A DNA stretch of 64,000 bases from positions 1-64,000 of IMG/VR virus record IMGVR_UViG_3300034198_027116; one strand, 5' to 3'. This document shows, in pieces, positions 13,996 to 22,659 of this stretch (positions within the stretch are counted from its first letter, which is position 1; the number at the start of each line of letters is the position of its first letter). Under the pieces are notes generated by a model. The model was not told where the DNA came from. It was given only the letters and a program-made list of their open reading frames with translations, and ran no database searches. Source of the stretch: a virus. The position numbers and the translations under genes are program-made.

Positions 13996-15037
13996 TCTGA
14001 CCCACCTCATCCCCGCCAAGCGCTTCGGCAGCAAGGCTACCGGCGGCTCGTACATCTCGCGCCGGCTGCCCGGCTTCGACCAGCCCGACACCGAGGTGCT
14101 CACCACCGCGGTCAAGGAGGGCTGGAACGTGCTCAAGCTGGGCCCAACCGGCAACGGCAAGACGTCGGCCATCCAGGCCACGTGTGCCGACAACGAGTGG
14201 CCGCTGGCCATCGTCAACTGCAACGGCATGACCACCGTCGAGGATCTGGTCGGCCAGGTGCTGCCCAGCGAGGGTGCTGATCGCGACTCGCAGGCGCTCA
14301 TCGACCGCGTGGCGAAGGCCAAGCAGCAGACGCTGGTTTGCAAGGCGAAGTCCGACACGCAGGGCTTCTTCGCCGCGCAGCTCGAGCAGACGCGTGCGGA
14401 GCTGGAGCTGGAGGTCGCCTACAAGGAGGGCGCGTCCGGGCTGGAGTGGCACGACGGCGTGCTCGTCGCGCTGATGAAGGGCGACCCCAACTACGAGCAC
14501 ACCGTGCTGCTCGCTGACGAGATCAACTTCGGCCCAGCCAAGGTGCTGTCCGTGATCAACGGCGTCACCGACGATCGGCGGCAGCTGACCCTCGCCCAGC
14601 ACAAGGGCGAGGTGGTCCAGGCACACGACGGGTTCGCGTTCATGGCAGCCATGAACCCCAACTACGAGGGCACTCGTCCGCTGAACAAGGCGCTCCGCGA
14701 CCGGTTCCACCTCACGCTGTCCTACGACTACGATGAGGAGATCGAGGCGCAGCTGATCCCGAACGACAAGCTCCGCGGCCTCGCCAAGAAGCTGCGCGAC
14801 ATGCACGCCAAGGAGGAGTTGCTGACGCCGACTTCCACCCGCGGCCTACTTCACTTCATGGAGATCGAACGCGTGCTGGGCACGACCGCAGCCATCGAGT
14901 CGTTCGTCGCCATGTTCGAGGAGGACGAGCGCGCTGCGGTGCGCGAGAGCATGATGCTTCATCTGCGCGGTGGCGCAGGCACGACCCGCGGCGGCATCGG
15001 CCGCACGGACATCAACGACCCGAACGAGGTGCAGTAG
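13988..15037 (+). CDS. MoxR/CbbQ-type AAA+ ATPase
   Basis: A 349-residue ATPase with Walker A GPTGNGKT (52-59), Walker B VLLADE (173-178) and sensor 1 within AAMNP (about 220-224), followed by a lid region. MoxR-type ATPases act as chaperones that remodel partners or insert metal cofactors, almost always with a VWA protein encoded next door. The next gene is such a partner. The stop TAG overlaps its GTG by one base, so a stoichiometric complex is likely. The substrate is unknown. Confidence 0.88.
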   Translation: MPDLTHLIPAKRFGSKATGGSYISRRLPGFDQPDTEVLTTAVKEGWNVLKLGPTGNGKTSAIQATCADNEWPLAIVNCNGMTTVEDLVGQVLPSEGADRDSQALIDRVAKAKQQTLVCKAKSDTQGFFAAQLEQTRAELELEVAYKEGASGLEWHDGVLVALMKGDPNYEHTVLLADEINFGPAKVLSVINGVTDDRRQLTLAQHKGEVVQAHDGFAFMAAMNPNYEGTRPLNKALRDRFHLTLSYDYDEEIEAQLIPNDKLRGLAKKLRDMHAKEELLTPTSTRGLLHFMEIERVLGTTAAIESFVAMFEEDERAAVRESMMLHLRGGAGTTRGGIGRTDINDPNEVQ

Positions 15038-17205
15038 TGGAGGCCGCCGACCAGCAGGTGCACGGCAAGCGCCACAAGGGTATGACGTCGGCTGAGCGCG
15101 AGCACATGCGCCGCAACGCCATCTGCGCCGTGCTCCAAAAGACGGATCGCATCCTGCTGGGCGACGTGGACCTGGCCGTGCAGCATCGCGACAACCCGGA
15201 CATGCCGCCTGGCTGGACCACCGGCACCGAGATCGTCGTGAACATGCACGCGATCCCGTCCGTCACCGACGAGGACTTGGTGGCCCTGTGGGGTCTCAAC
15301 TACCACGAACTCGCCCACGTGATGCTCACCCCGCGCATCAAGGGCAAGTTCCGTGACCTCGTGCGCGAGCACGAGTTTCGAGTGGCCATGAACCTCGCGG
15401 AGGACTGGCGCATCGAGACCCAGTTCGCCTCTCTGTTCGAGGCCGCAGACCGCTACTTCAAGTGCACGTTCAAGAAGCTGGTGATCGACGGCAACGACGA
15501 GACCAAGGCCATGACGTACCCGCTGGCAGTGGGTCGGGTGTACCTCGCCACCACTGACCGCGAGCGCTACAGACGGCGCTTCGTCCAGGAGCACGCCGGC
15601 AAGACGCCGCGCGACAGCTTCAACGAGGAGCAGATCCAGCAGATCGAGGGTGGCCCTAACGCGCACCTGCTCGACCTCGATGCAGAGGCGTGGTCGCTCG
15701 CTCTGCGCGACCTGGCCCATCGGTACGTGAGCGTGTCGTGGTCGCGTGACGACCGCGAGCATAACCAGAAGCTCATCGGCATCATCGAGCAGATCAAGAT
15801 CCTCGTGCCCTGGGAAACCTCCAAGGACGCCGACAACCACGGCATGCCGGTGGCAGGTAACGAGAGCGGCGTGTACGGCCCAGACCTTCCCTCGTCTGGC
15901 CAGACCTCGCCAGAGCTGGAGAGCGATGCGGCCGAGGCTGCGATGCGCGTCGTCGCTCGCAGCGAGGAGGAGGCCGAGCGCATCGCCGAGATGCTGGAGG
16001 AGATCGAGAACGCCAGCCTCTCCGACGCACCCGATGACGGTGCAGGCAGCGCGCCCGACGGCACCGATGGAGATACCACGAGTGCACAGGGCGAGGGTGC
16101 CAGCGGCGAGAGCCGGGTGGGTGGCGCCCCGCAGGACCACAACGAGGTCATCGTCGATCCCAACCAGTCCATCTCTACCTCTGGCGGCGGCGGCAGCGTC
16201 GGCGGCTCTACGGTATCGGGCGGTGCTAGCGCCGGCGGTTACACCGGCGAGGCCGTGCGTACCGCTCAGCTCAGCGACGAGCAGCGCCAGCTCATCGACC
16301 GGATGTTCTCCAACGACGAGCAGTATGACGCGCTGCTCAGCGATGAGGTGCGCGACGAGATGGAGGGACGGGCGATCAAGCGCGATCTCCAGTCCATGCG
16401 TCGAGCTGTCTCCGAGGCGCTGGGCGAGGGCATGCACCTGCGCCCCGAGGACAACGGCTCCCTGATGGTCGCTCCGAGCGACGTGCGCGTCGAGCGCAAT
16501 CGCCTCGCGCGTGAACTCAAGCAGCTGCGCGCCTCGCTGGAGGGCACCTACGTCAACGAGCAGCCGAGCGGCAAGGTCCACGTGCGTTCGTGGATCAACG
16601 CTTCTCCCGCGCAGCGCACATCGGCGTTCCGCTCCTGGCTGCCCGACGAACTCGATGCCGCTGGCACCGAGGTGGTCGGGCTCATCGACCGCTCTGGCTC
16701 GATGTCGGGCGTGAGCGATCACGCGTCTCAGGTGACCTGGGCGCTGGCGTCTGCCATCCAGGAAGCCGATGGCCACGTGACGGTGATCGGCTTTGCCGAT
16801 CCTGGCAAGGACGAGGTGCTCATCGGCCGTGAGACGCGGATGGACAAGCATCGCTACGCCTCGTACGGCACGTACGGCGGTACCACGATCGCCCCCGCGT
16901 TGGTCAAGGCGCGACAGGTGCTCGTCGCCTCGCCGATGCCTAACCGCCTGCTCTACATCGTGACGGACGGCGGCTGGTCGGACATGCCGCAGGCTGCCGA
17001 CGAGCTGCGCAAGATCAACGCGGCCGGCATCGACACGGTGCTCGTGCTGCTCGGCATGCATCTCGAGCGTGAGACGCGCGGGTGCCGCCACGTCGTGCAG
17101 GCCAACGACGTAAGCCAGATGGGGCACGAACTCCAGAAGATCGTGCGCCGCATCAACCGCGACGTGGTGCGCCGCGTCGCCTCAGAGAGGGGACTGATGG
17201 TATGA
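15037..17205 (+). CDS. VWA-domain protein with N-terminal metallopeptidase-like domain
   Basis: A 722-residue protein. An HELAH (HExxH zincin motif) sits near residue 90 within an N-terminal helical domain resembling the DUF2201 putative metallopeptidase region. A Gly/Ser/Asp-rich low-complexity linker spans about 285-405. The VWA domain starts near 545 with DRSGS (551-555), GGTT near 614 and a TDGG near 643, completing a MIDAS metal site. It pairs with the MoxR ATPase directly upstream. Whether the zincin motif is catalytic cannot be told. Confidence 0.85.
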   Translation: MEAADQQVHGKRHKGMTSAEREHMRRNAICAVLQKTDRILLGDVDLAVQHRDNPDMPPGWTTGTEIVVNMHAIPSVTDEDLVALWGLNYHELAHVMLTPRIKGKFRDLVREHEFRVAMNLAEDWRIETQFASLFEAADRYFKCTFKKLVIDGNDETKAMTYPLAVGRVYLATTDRERYRRRFVQEHAGKTPRDSFNEEQIQQIEGGPNAHLLDLDAEAWSLALRDLAHRYVSVSWSRDDREHNQKLIGIIEQIKILVPWETSKDADNHGMPVAGNESGVYGPDLPSSGQTSPELESDAAEAAMRVVARSEEEAERIAEMLEEIENASLSDAPDDGAGSAPDGTDGDTTSAQGEGASGESRVGGAPQDHNEVIVDPNQSISTSGGGGSVGGSTVSGGASAGGYTGEAVRTAQLSDEQRQLIDRMFSNDEQYDALLSDEVRDEMEGRAIKRDLQSMRRAVSEALGEGMHLRPEDNGSLMVAPSDVRVERNRLARELKQLRASLEGTYVNEQPSGKVHVRSWINASPAQRTSAFRSWLPDELDAAGTEVVGLIDRSGSMSGVSDHASQVTWALASAIQEADGHVTVIGFADPGKDEVLIGRETRMDKHRYASYGTYGGTTIAPALVKARQVLVASPMPNRLLYIVTDGGWSDMPQAADELRKINAAGIDTVLVLLGMHLERETRGCRHVVQANDVSQMGHELQKIVRRINRDVVRRVASERGLMV

Positions 17206-17855
17206 GCGATACACCGATCATCACGCCGGAGCAGCACGAGGAGATCCTTCGTGCCGTTCAACCTCGGCTGTCGTATGCCGAGCAGCGCGCGCAGCAGCGC
17301 GAGGCGATGCGCGAGGTCGCTGGGGAGATCTGCGGCGCGCTCACCGACTACGGCATCGAGGCCATCTGGGCAGAGTTCAACGGCTCAGGAGACTCGGGCG
17401 ACGTGGCCGAGGTGGCGTTGCAGCGCACCGCGCCCACCATGATGTACCAGCGCGGGGAGGACGGGCACGCCCGATTCGATCTTCCGCAGGTGCCGATGCT
17501 CGATGACAAGGGCGAACCGGTAATGCAGCTGGAAAACGTGTATGTAGGTGAGGAGTACCAACCCCAGCCAGTCATTCAGGCAAATGAGTTCCCGCTGCCC
17601 GACGAGCTGCAGGGAACCCCGCTGCCCGACTTCACCAAAGAGATGGAGAAGGCACTCTGCGACAAGATGGAGACGCTGACCTTCATGGTGCTGAGCCAGG
17701 AGCGCGGGGGCTGGGAGAACAACGACGGTGCCTTCGGGTCCATGACCCTACACGCCAACGGTCGGCTCGTCTGTGACTACAACGAGCGCGTCACGGAGAC
17801 GCTCGACAACTCGTTCGAGCTGGAGAACCCGTTTCAGATGGAGCAGGTCTCGTGA
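17202..17855 (+). CDS. DUF6878-like protein, probable third member of the MoxR/VWA set
   Basis: A 217-residue acidic protein with ATG 17202 in an ATGA overlap with the VWA gene. GIEAIWAEFNGSGDSGDVAEV (about residues 50-70) and GGWENNDGAFGSM (about 168-180) match the pattern I associate with DUF6878, a family of unknown function in phages and mobile elements. Four-base overlaps on both sides tie it to the chaperone operon. Confidence 0.65.
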   Translation: MSDTPIITPEQHEEILRAVQPRLSYAEQRAQQREAMREVAGEICGALTDYGIEAIWAEFNGSGDSGDVAEVALQRTAPTMMYQRGEDGHARFDLPQVPMLDDKGEPVMQLENVYVGEEYQPQPVIQANEFPLPDELQGTPLPDFTKEMEKALCDKMETLTFMVLSQERGGWENNDGAFGSMTLHANGRLVCDYNERVTETLDNSFELENPFQMEQVS

Positions 17856-18289
17856 GCGCTAGGTACCACTACGAACCGGCTACGGAACTGACGCGAGACC
17901 TTCGTTCCGCGAGTGGCGACGTACTCAAGTCGGAGCTGCAGGTGTCGTTCGGCCTACCCCTGCCTACTGACTTCGAGGCCTGGGTTGGCGAGGTGATGCG
18001 GTTGGCCCAGCTGCACAACGTCCCGCTATCCGTGAATCGCTACGGCAGCTACGACCCGTACGTGTGGATGAACAACCTGGTGCGCTACTACACGCAGGAC
18101 TCAGAGAAGCTGTCTAGGTTGATCAAGTCCTACGCCGCCTGCCGCGTGACGCAAGCGCAGCACGCCAAGCGCATGAGCGCGCGGGTTTCATCGATGCTGG
18201 GCATCATCGACGAGGTGCGAAAGCTCGACCATAGGGTAGGAAGCCAGCTCTACGGGAAGCCTGCGGCGGCATCGGAGTTTCCTCTGTGA
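17852..18289 (+). CDS. Hypothetical protein
   Basis: A 145-residue, Tyr- and Arg-rich helical protein with GTG 17852 overlapping the previous stop. No family is recognised. It is co-transcribed with the MoxR/VWA genes. Confidence 0.65.
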   Translation: MSARYHYEPATELTRDLRSASGDVLKSELQVSFGLPLPTDFEAWVGEVMRLAQLHNVPLSVNRYGSYDPYVWMNNLVRYYTQDSEKLSRLIKSYAACRVTQAQHAKRMSARVSSMLGIIDEVRKLDHRVGSQLYGKPAAASEFPL

Positions 18290-18975
18290 TCGCTACCGCG
18301 ACATCTCAGCAGACGCGCCTGTCAGCGCCAGCAATAGCGGCGATGATCATGCGCGAGTCCTGCAGGCGCTCGCTCAAGAGCCAGAGCCGCATGTCCTTCG
18401 ACGCGCTCATTCAAGAGTACGCAGACGGCAACGCGCCTGTCATCGAGGGTGGCGTGCGCAGCGCTCGCATCAACGATACCGTCGCGTGGACGGTCGTCAG
18501 CGGCAGCAGCGGCGGCCTGCGCCCCCACTCTCACGCCTGGCACCTGTTCTCCTCCGGCTTATCTAAGCAGGTCGATGAGGAACTCACCGAGTGTACCTTC
18601 CTGCTGCACTACGGGACTCCGATGCTCGCGTGGCGCAACTACGACGACGGCGAGTTCCCGCTGGACGACGGCGGCAAGCAGCGAGTGCCCTACCTGGTGT
18701 CCTGCGGACGCGTGAGCGCCACCGACCAGCGCGGCTTTCACAAGGCCTGCGAAGCGCTGGGGTTTGAACTGCGGTTCGTGCGTAGCAAGCAGCGCTTCGA
18801 CCAGATGGTCAAGCGCCTGTCCAAGGAGGAGCAGCCAGCCGAGTACTGGTCGCACCCTCACTCCAAGTGCATGGTGTTAGACGCTAGCGGTCGCGTTCTC
18901 AACCGAGAGCACAACATCGTGCACATCTGTGGTGCTAGGTGCCACGTCATCGACCTACCAGGAGGATTGCGATGA
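18286..18975 (+). CDS. Hypothetical protein
   Basis: A 229-residue protein with GTG 18286 in a GTGA overlap. The middle (about 45-140) looks beta-rich, with conserved-looking His, Trp and Tyr; several Cys lie near the C-terminus. No family is recognised. Confidence 0.62.
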   Translation: MIATATSQQTRLSAPAIAAMIMRESCRRSLKSQSRMSFDALIQEYADGNAPVIEGGVRSARINDTVAWTVVSGSSGGLRPHSHAWHLFSSGLSKQVDEELTECTFLLHYGTPMLAWRNYDDGEFPLDDGGKQRVPYLVSCGRVSATDQRGFHKACEALGFELRFVRSKQRFDQMVKRLSKEEQPAEYWSHPHSKCMVLDASGRVLNREHNIVHICGARCHVIDLPGGLR

Positions 18976-19250
18976 TCTCGCTCAAGACACGTCCCGACGG
19001 CATCCAGGTGGTAGACCTGGGTGACCTCTGCACCCACTGCCTGTGCGACACGTCGCCGGGCAGCGGGGCGTTCGTCAACCGCGTTCCTAGTACGCGTCAC
19101 GACGCACTCGAGCTGCCCGAGTTCGACGGGTGGATGTGCGCCGACTGCCAGGCGACCAAGTGCGACGCCTGTTCTGAACGATCCATCGACTGCACCCAGT
19201 ACGGAGATCACTGGCTCTGCGAGGAGTGCGCTCCTGAGGAGGAGAACTGA
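18972..19250 (+). CDS. Cys-rich zinc-binding protein
   Basis: A 92-residue protein with ATG 18972 behind CAGGAGGA. It has 10 Cys in paired CxxC groups (CTHC, CADC, CDAC, CEEC) plus His, consistent with two or three zinc knuckles or a LIM/RING-like fold. It probably mediates protein contacts. Its stop shares a base with the next ATG. Confidence 0.65.
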   Translation: MISLKTRPDGIQVVDLGDLCTHCLCDTSPGSGAFVNRVPSTRHDALELPEFDGWMCADCQATKCDACSERSIDCTQYGDHWLCEECAPEEEN

Positions 19251-19417
19251 TGAGCAAGATGTCTGACCTGCATATCGACATGCAGGAACTGATTCACCTG
19301 GGCGTCACCGCCGAGGACGCCAGGGAGATGTTGCAGGAGGAGGGCGACTCCATCGACCCGGGTCGTAAGATCATCCTGGAGTGGATCGCCGACGGCAACG
19401 AGCAGGAGGAGAACTGA
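19250..19417 (+). CDS. Small acidic protein
   Basis: A 55-residue protein with ATG 19250 in a TGATG junction and another TGATG junction at its end. GGAGAAC repeats before both starts serve as ribosome binding sites. It is acidic and helical, of unknown function. Confidence 0.6.
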   Translation: MSKMSDLHIDMQELIHLGVTAEDAREMLQEEGDSIDPGRKIILEWIADGNEQEEN

Positions 19418-19797
19418 TGGCTCACAGCTACCACCACGCAGTCTCCAGCGCCAAGCGCTACGGAGGCACGCCCGTGGACTACCTGGAGATCCACGCCTGG
19501 TTCGACGAGACGAAGGCCATCCTGGCCGACGCGCGACACCGCGCCCTGCGGCACCACGCCGAGGGCATCTTCCTGTGCGAGCGCATCTTCGGCGTCACCA
19601 TCACGAACTCGGCTGGCAAGGAGATCCCCGTGCGGCTCATCGGCGAGCAGCACGTGCTCGAGGACATGGGGTGCATCCCCAGCGCCGTCGACTGGCTGCG
19701 CAAGATGTCGATCGAGGAGTGGATGAACAAGCCCAAGCGCCTGCAGGTGGAGATCGACATGCTGGCAGACGTGCGAAAGCCGCAGCCGGTAGCATGA
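19417..19797 (+). CDS. DUF6915-like protein
   Basis: A 126-residue protein with ATG 19417. SYHHAVSSAKRYGG at the start, HAWFDETK (about 26-33), HRALRHHAEG (about 41-50) and a GEQHVLEDMG stretch match a family seen in phages and bacteria (DUF6915, recalled from memory). The conserved His residues suggest a metal site or an enzyme, but no function is established. Confidence 0.65.
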   Translation: MAHSYHHAVSSAKRYGGTPVDYLEIHAWFDETKAILADARHRALRHHAEGIFLCERIFGVTITNSAGKEIPVRLIGEQHVLEDMGCIPSAVDWLRKMSIEEWMNKPKRLQVEIDMLADVRKPQPVA

Positions 19798-19916
19798 ATG
19801 GTCTGTGGATGCTGCGCGTACTTCTGGCTATAACGCTGGGAGTGCTGGCCCTAAACGCTGTAGCGTCTCTAGCGATTTGCTGGGTCATCATGCGTGAGCG
19901 AAGGCGCCGATGCTAA
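19794..19916 (+). CDS. 40-residue membrane protein, possible holin
   Basis: ATG 19794 overlaps the previous stop by four bases. There is one long hydrophobic helix (about 6-33) and a strongly basic end (RERRRRC). It lies directly upstream of two exported wall hydrolases, where a holin or spanin-type lysis gene is expected. A single span with a positive C-terminus fits a small class III holin, but this is inference. Confidence 0.55.
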   Translation: MNGLWMLRVLLAITLGVLALNAVASLAICWVIMRERRRRC

Positions 19917-19983
19917 ACTGAGGTATCCACTCACACGAATCGCGCGCCGGGTACGCCTGGCACTCGCGAGTCTGGAGGCTTCC

Positions 19984-20409
19984 TTGCGAACCATCGCACT
20001 CATCATCACGTTGCTATTCATGTATCTGTTTCTCCCAGCATCCGCGCTCGCGCTCGCTCCGCCAAACCCATGGCGCCACGACGCCAAGACGAGGCAGATG
20101 TACGCGTGTAACCATCGCCCCGCAGCGTGGACGGAGCGCGAACTCCGCTGCGTCGTGCGGTTGGGGTTCGGGGCGCAGTCGGAAAACGCCGCCGCTGTCG
20201 TAGCGTGCGAATCCGTCTGGAATCCTCGCGCCGTGTCCCCAACCTCGGACTACGGACTGTTTCAGATCAACCGTAACTACAACCAGGAGGGCTGGAGGTT
20301 GGGCGCAAACATCTTTGATCCGGTCTGGAACACTCGCATCGCCTATTACTTCTGGGAGACACGGGGATGGGGAGACTGGACCTGCGGACGCATGACGGGA
20401 GCGGCGTGA
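19984..20409 (+). CDS. Exported lysozyme-like transglycosylase (probable endolysin)
   Basis: A 141-residue protein. TTG 19984 is preferred because TGGAGG (19972-19977) precedes it and it places a signal peptide at the N-terminus (hydrophobic 3-24, ending ASALALA). A longer form from GTG 19894 is possible. VVACESVWNPRAVS followed by DYGLFQINRNYN is the SLT/lysozyme core with catalytic Glu; FDPVWNTRIAYYFW is the family's usual C-terminal helix. It should cut peptidoglycan outside the membrane through the Sec route. Its TGA overlaps the next ATG. Confidence 0.82.
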   Translation: MRTIALIITLLFMYLFLPASALALAPPNPWRHDAKTRQMYACNHRPAAWTERELRCVVRLGFGAQSENAAAVVACESVWNPRAVSPTSDYGLFQINRNYNQEGWRLGANIFDPVWNTRIAYYFWETRGWGDWTCGRMTGAA

Positions 20410-20903
20410 TGCGGTGGTTCGCGTTGGCAGCGCTGATCTGCACCGTGGGTCTCATCGCCGCTACCAACAGCCCCGCTGACGCTACCCGCGTGGGGGCTGC
20501 GTCCATCAGCCGTCCTGCTCCTCGCGTAGCCGAGCGCAGCTGGCCTCCGGTAGCACGAAAGGCGAAGGCAAAACTCCCGAAGAACTGGCGCTTCTTCGTG
20601 GCCATCGGCCGGTGCGAGCAGCCGGCACCCGAGACCCGCAAGCGGCACGGGCGGTGGCCGAAGCGCTACGCGTGGGGCATCGACTGGCACCAGACCCGTA
20701 ACTACTCATATCCAGGAGGCTTGGGCGTGTGGGCTCCTCTCTGGAGCGAGAAGGGAATCGCCGGTACCAAGATGGCTCCCTCCGCAGATCGGGCGACCCC
20801 GATCCAGCAGATGATCCAGGCCCAGCGCATCGTTGACCGATATGGCAAGTACGCGTGGGGTTGTACTGGGGTAGCGCTCGCGCAGGCGAAGTTCGTCCCC
20901 TAA
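20409..20903 (+). CDS. Exported Rpf-like lysozyme-fold wall hydrolase
   Basis: A 164-residue protein with ATG 20409 in a TGATG junction. Residues 1-24 form a signal peptide, followed by a basic linker. From about 60 the pattern FVAIGRCEQPAP, then YPGGLGVWAPLW, ATPIQQMIQAQRI and YAWGC follows the resuscitation-promoting-factor/transglycosylase-like fold of actinobacteria, which cleaves peptidoglycan. Cys67 and the late WGC Cys probably form the family disulfide. Two exported hydrolases in tandem suggest a two-enzyme lysis or entry strategy. Confidence 0.75.
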   Translation: MRWFALAALICTVGLIAATNSPADATRVGAASISRPAPRVAERSWPPVARKAKAKLPKNWRFFVAIGRCEQPAPETRKRHGRWPKRYAWGIDWHQTRNYSYPGGLGVWAPLWSEKGIAGTKMAPSADRATPIQQMIQAQRIVDRYGKYAWGCTGVALAQAKFVP

Positions 20904-20942
20904 GTACAGATAGAAACTGCTAGCAGTTGCTGGCAGCTGATC

Positions 20943-20963
20943 GCTCAAGATGCTATCTTGAGC
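20943..20963 (+). promoter_or_regulatory. 9-bp perfect dyad overlapping an extended -10-like sequence
   Basis: GCTCAAGAT (20943-20951), GCT, then ATCTTGAGC (20955-20963). Within it TGC-TATCTT (20951-20959) reads as an extended -10; the -35 is weak. It lies between the lysis genes and a 22-residue membrane peptide, so it may be an operator-promoter or a terminator stem without a T-run. Confidence 0.5.
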
Positions 20964-20986
20964 CTAGTAAGTAAGAGGGAGATACC

Positions 20987-21055
20987 GTGGAACTCATAGC
21001 CATGCTCATCGTGGTCGTCATCCTGGCGCCCCTGTGGCCCTTTGGAAGAAGGTAG
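20987..21055 (+). CDS. 22-residue membrane peptide
   Basis: GTG 20987 lies behind AAGAGGGA (20972-20979). A hydrophobic run of about 15 residues ends in PFGRR. It is too short to identify, but the ribosome binding site, the stop five bases before the next start and the presence of similar peptides elsewhere support it. Confidence 0.45.
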   Translation: MELIAMLIVVVILAPLWPFGRR

Positions 21056-21059
21056 TACC

Positions 21060-21434
21060 GTGACCGAAACGCTAGACGACATGATCGAACGCCTCGCTCG
21101 TGCAGAAGCGGAGCTGATGGCGCAGAAGGAGATCGTCGAGCAACTACGCGTGAGCCTGGTCGAGCAGCTCGGCGCACTGGGCGTGTCCTCCACCGTTACG
21201 GAATCCGGCCGTCGGGTGACGGTCGTCCGCAGCACCTCTACCTCCTGGGACGTCGAGGTGCTCAAGGACATCCTGGCGCCGCGCGGTCTCTGGGAGCAGG
21301 CGCGCATCGTGCAGGAGGTCGTGGACGACAAGGCGATCGAACGACTGGTCGATCGGGGCGACGTCCGGCTCGAGGAAATCGAACCGGCGCTCAGCGTCAA
21401 GGAGCGCAAGCCCTACCCGAAGGTCAGCGGATGA
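21060..21434 (+). CDS. Hypothetical protein with N-terminal coiled coil
   Basis: A 124-residue protein with GTG 21060 behind GAAGAAGG. Residues 1-40 are heptad-like; residues about 45-70 look like a small beta hairpin and the rest is helical. No family is recognised. It overlaps the next gene by four bases. Confidence 0.62.
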   Translation: MTETLDDMIERLARAEAELMAQKEIVEQLRVSLVEQLGALGVSSTVTESGRRVTVVRSTSTSWDVEVLKDILAPRGLWEQARIVQEVVDDKAIERLVDRGDVRLEEIEPALSVKERKPYPKVSG

Positions 21435-21883
21435 ACTACGACATCAGCGACGAGACGTTCGCGGACATCAGCTACTGCATCGAGGTTACGGCGTGGCTTG
21501 CCATGACGCACGGGAACGACGCTCTTCGCAACGCCTGCAACGCCATCACGCGGCAGCTCAACGCGGCGTGGCCAGACTCGGTTCCGCCTCATTATCTGCC
21601 GAGCAACCTATCGGCGCTCGCGATGGAGCACCACCGCAACGACCTCGAAGAAAGATGGATCAGGCTATCTGGCGCAGACGTCAACGCAATCATCCTCAGC
21701 GCCGAGCGCTTGCAGCAAATGACGCCAGACGTGATCGTCGTCGGTACCGAGCCCTTCACCGAAACGAGCCTCATGCTTTCCGGGATCGCCCGGCGATGGG
21801 AGGACGCACCCAGCTGCTGCCCATCGGAAGTGCGATGCTCGTCTTACCCCGAGTGCGCATGCTCGGGTGGAGTACCCGTCTAG
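21431..21883 (+). CDS. Hypothetical protein
   Basis: A 150-residue protein with ATG 21431 in an ATGA overlap. It is helical through residue 110, with a C-terminal Cys cluster (CCPS..CSSYPECAC). No family is recognised. Confidence 0.6.
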   Translation: MNYDISDETFADISYCIEVTAWLAMTHGNDALRNACNAITRQLNAAWPDSVPPHYLPSNLSALAMEHHRNDLEERWIRLSGADVNAIILSAERLQQMTPDVIVVGTEPFTETSLMLSGIARRWEDAPSCCPSEVRCSSYPECACSGGVPV

Positions 21884-21921
21884 GCAATACCGCCTAGCAC
21901 CTAGCAGGGAGAACGAACCTC

Positions 21922-22659
21922 ATGACCAAGAACCAGCGCACGCTACTTCACAAGCTGGAACCCCTCGGCTATCGCGCCACGGGGTACGACCGCAGGGGGC
22001 ACCTCGTGGTGCAGCACCCGGAGGCCGGCTACGTGTCGATCGCCGGAACCCCGGGCAACCACCGCGACACCGTCAACACGCTGCTCGAAGCCAAGCGCCG
22101 CCTGCGCTTTGCTCGCAGTCACCACGCTCAGTTCCTACAGTACCTGTACGAGAAGTTCGAGATCCTGCCGGGTGAGACCAAGATCGTCGAGATGAACGCG
22201 CAGAGCTTGCTTCGAGAGTACCTGGATACCAACCAGGTGACGTGCGACCGCAAGCAGTTTCATTCCGTGTACGAGAACGCGAGGCGCAACATGACGTGCA
22301 TGCGTCGGGGCGCGAACGGTCAGTGGAAGATTCAGCGCCCAGCAGAGCCGAAGGTACAGCACCCCTACGCCGCAGAACGCGATAGCGCCGCTCTCGCGCC
22401 CGTCGCGCCGAAGGGTACCCCGCTCCCGGTGATCGCGCCGAAGGCCGCTAGCGACGCGGGAAAGGCTCCCGACGCCGATTTGGGCGGCCTCTCGCCCGTC
22501 GTGGTCGCCGAGTTGCGGCGCGTTCTAGAGCTGCCGGACGATCGCGAGCGCCTCGTGCTCGCCCAGTCCACGGCGAGTCAGCTGGCAGATCGCATCGAGG
22601 CCGATGCCCGGCACGTCGTCGCTGAGCTGCGCGCCCTGGCCAGTCTGCTCGCTGTGTGA
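21922..22659 (+). CDS. Hypothetical, possibly DNA-binding protein
   Basis: A 245-residue basic protein with ATG 21922 behind CAGGGAGA. An N-terminal small domain (1-55) is followed by a helical basic region (55-125), an Ala/Pro linker and a helical end (about 190-245). No family is recognised. Its TGA stop is the first triplet of the palindrome at 22657. Confidence 0.62.
   Translation: MTKNQRTLLHKLEPLGYRATGYDRRGHLVVQHPEAGYVSIAGTPGNHRDTVNTLLEAKRRLRFARSHHAQFLQYLYEKFEILPGETKIVEMNAQSLLREYLDTNQVTCDRKQFHSVYENARRNMTCMRRGANGQWKIQRPAEPKVQHPYAAERDSAALAPVAPKGTPLPVIAPKAASDAGKAPDADLGGLSPVVVAELRRVLELPDDRERLVLAQSTASQLADRIEADARHVVAELRALASLLAV

Noticed and set aside
14959-17127. 722-codon open frame antisense to the VWA gene
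   Set aside because: It mirrors the GC-rich third-position pattern of the true gene. It has no ribosome binding site and a His/Val/Leu-rich composition typical of antisense frames, while the plus-strand frame has recognised domains.
13988-17205. CobS/CobT cobaltochelatase
   Set aside because: The MoxR/VWA layout resembles CobS/CobT, but no CobN is seen, and the VWA protein carries an HExxH domain that CobT lacks. The general MoxR-VWA call is safer.
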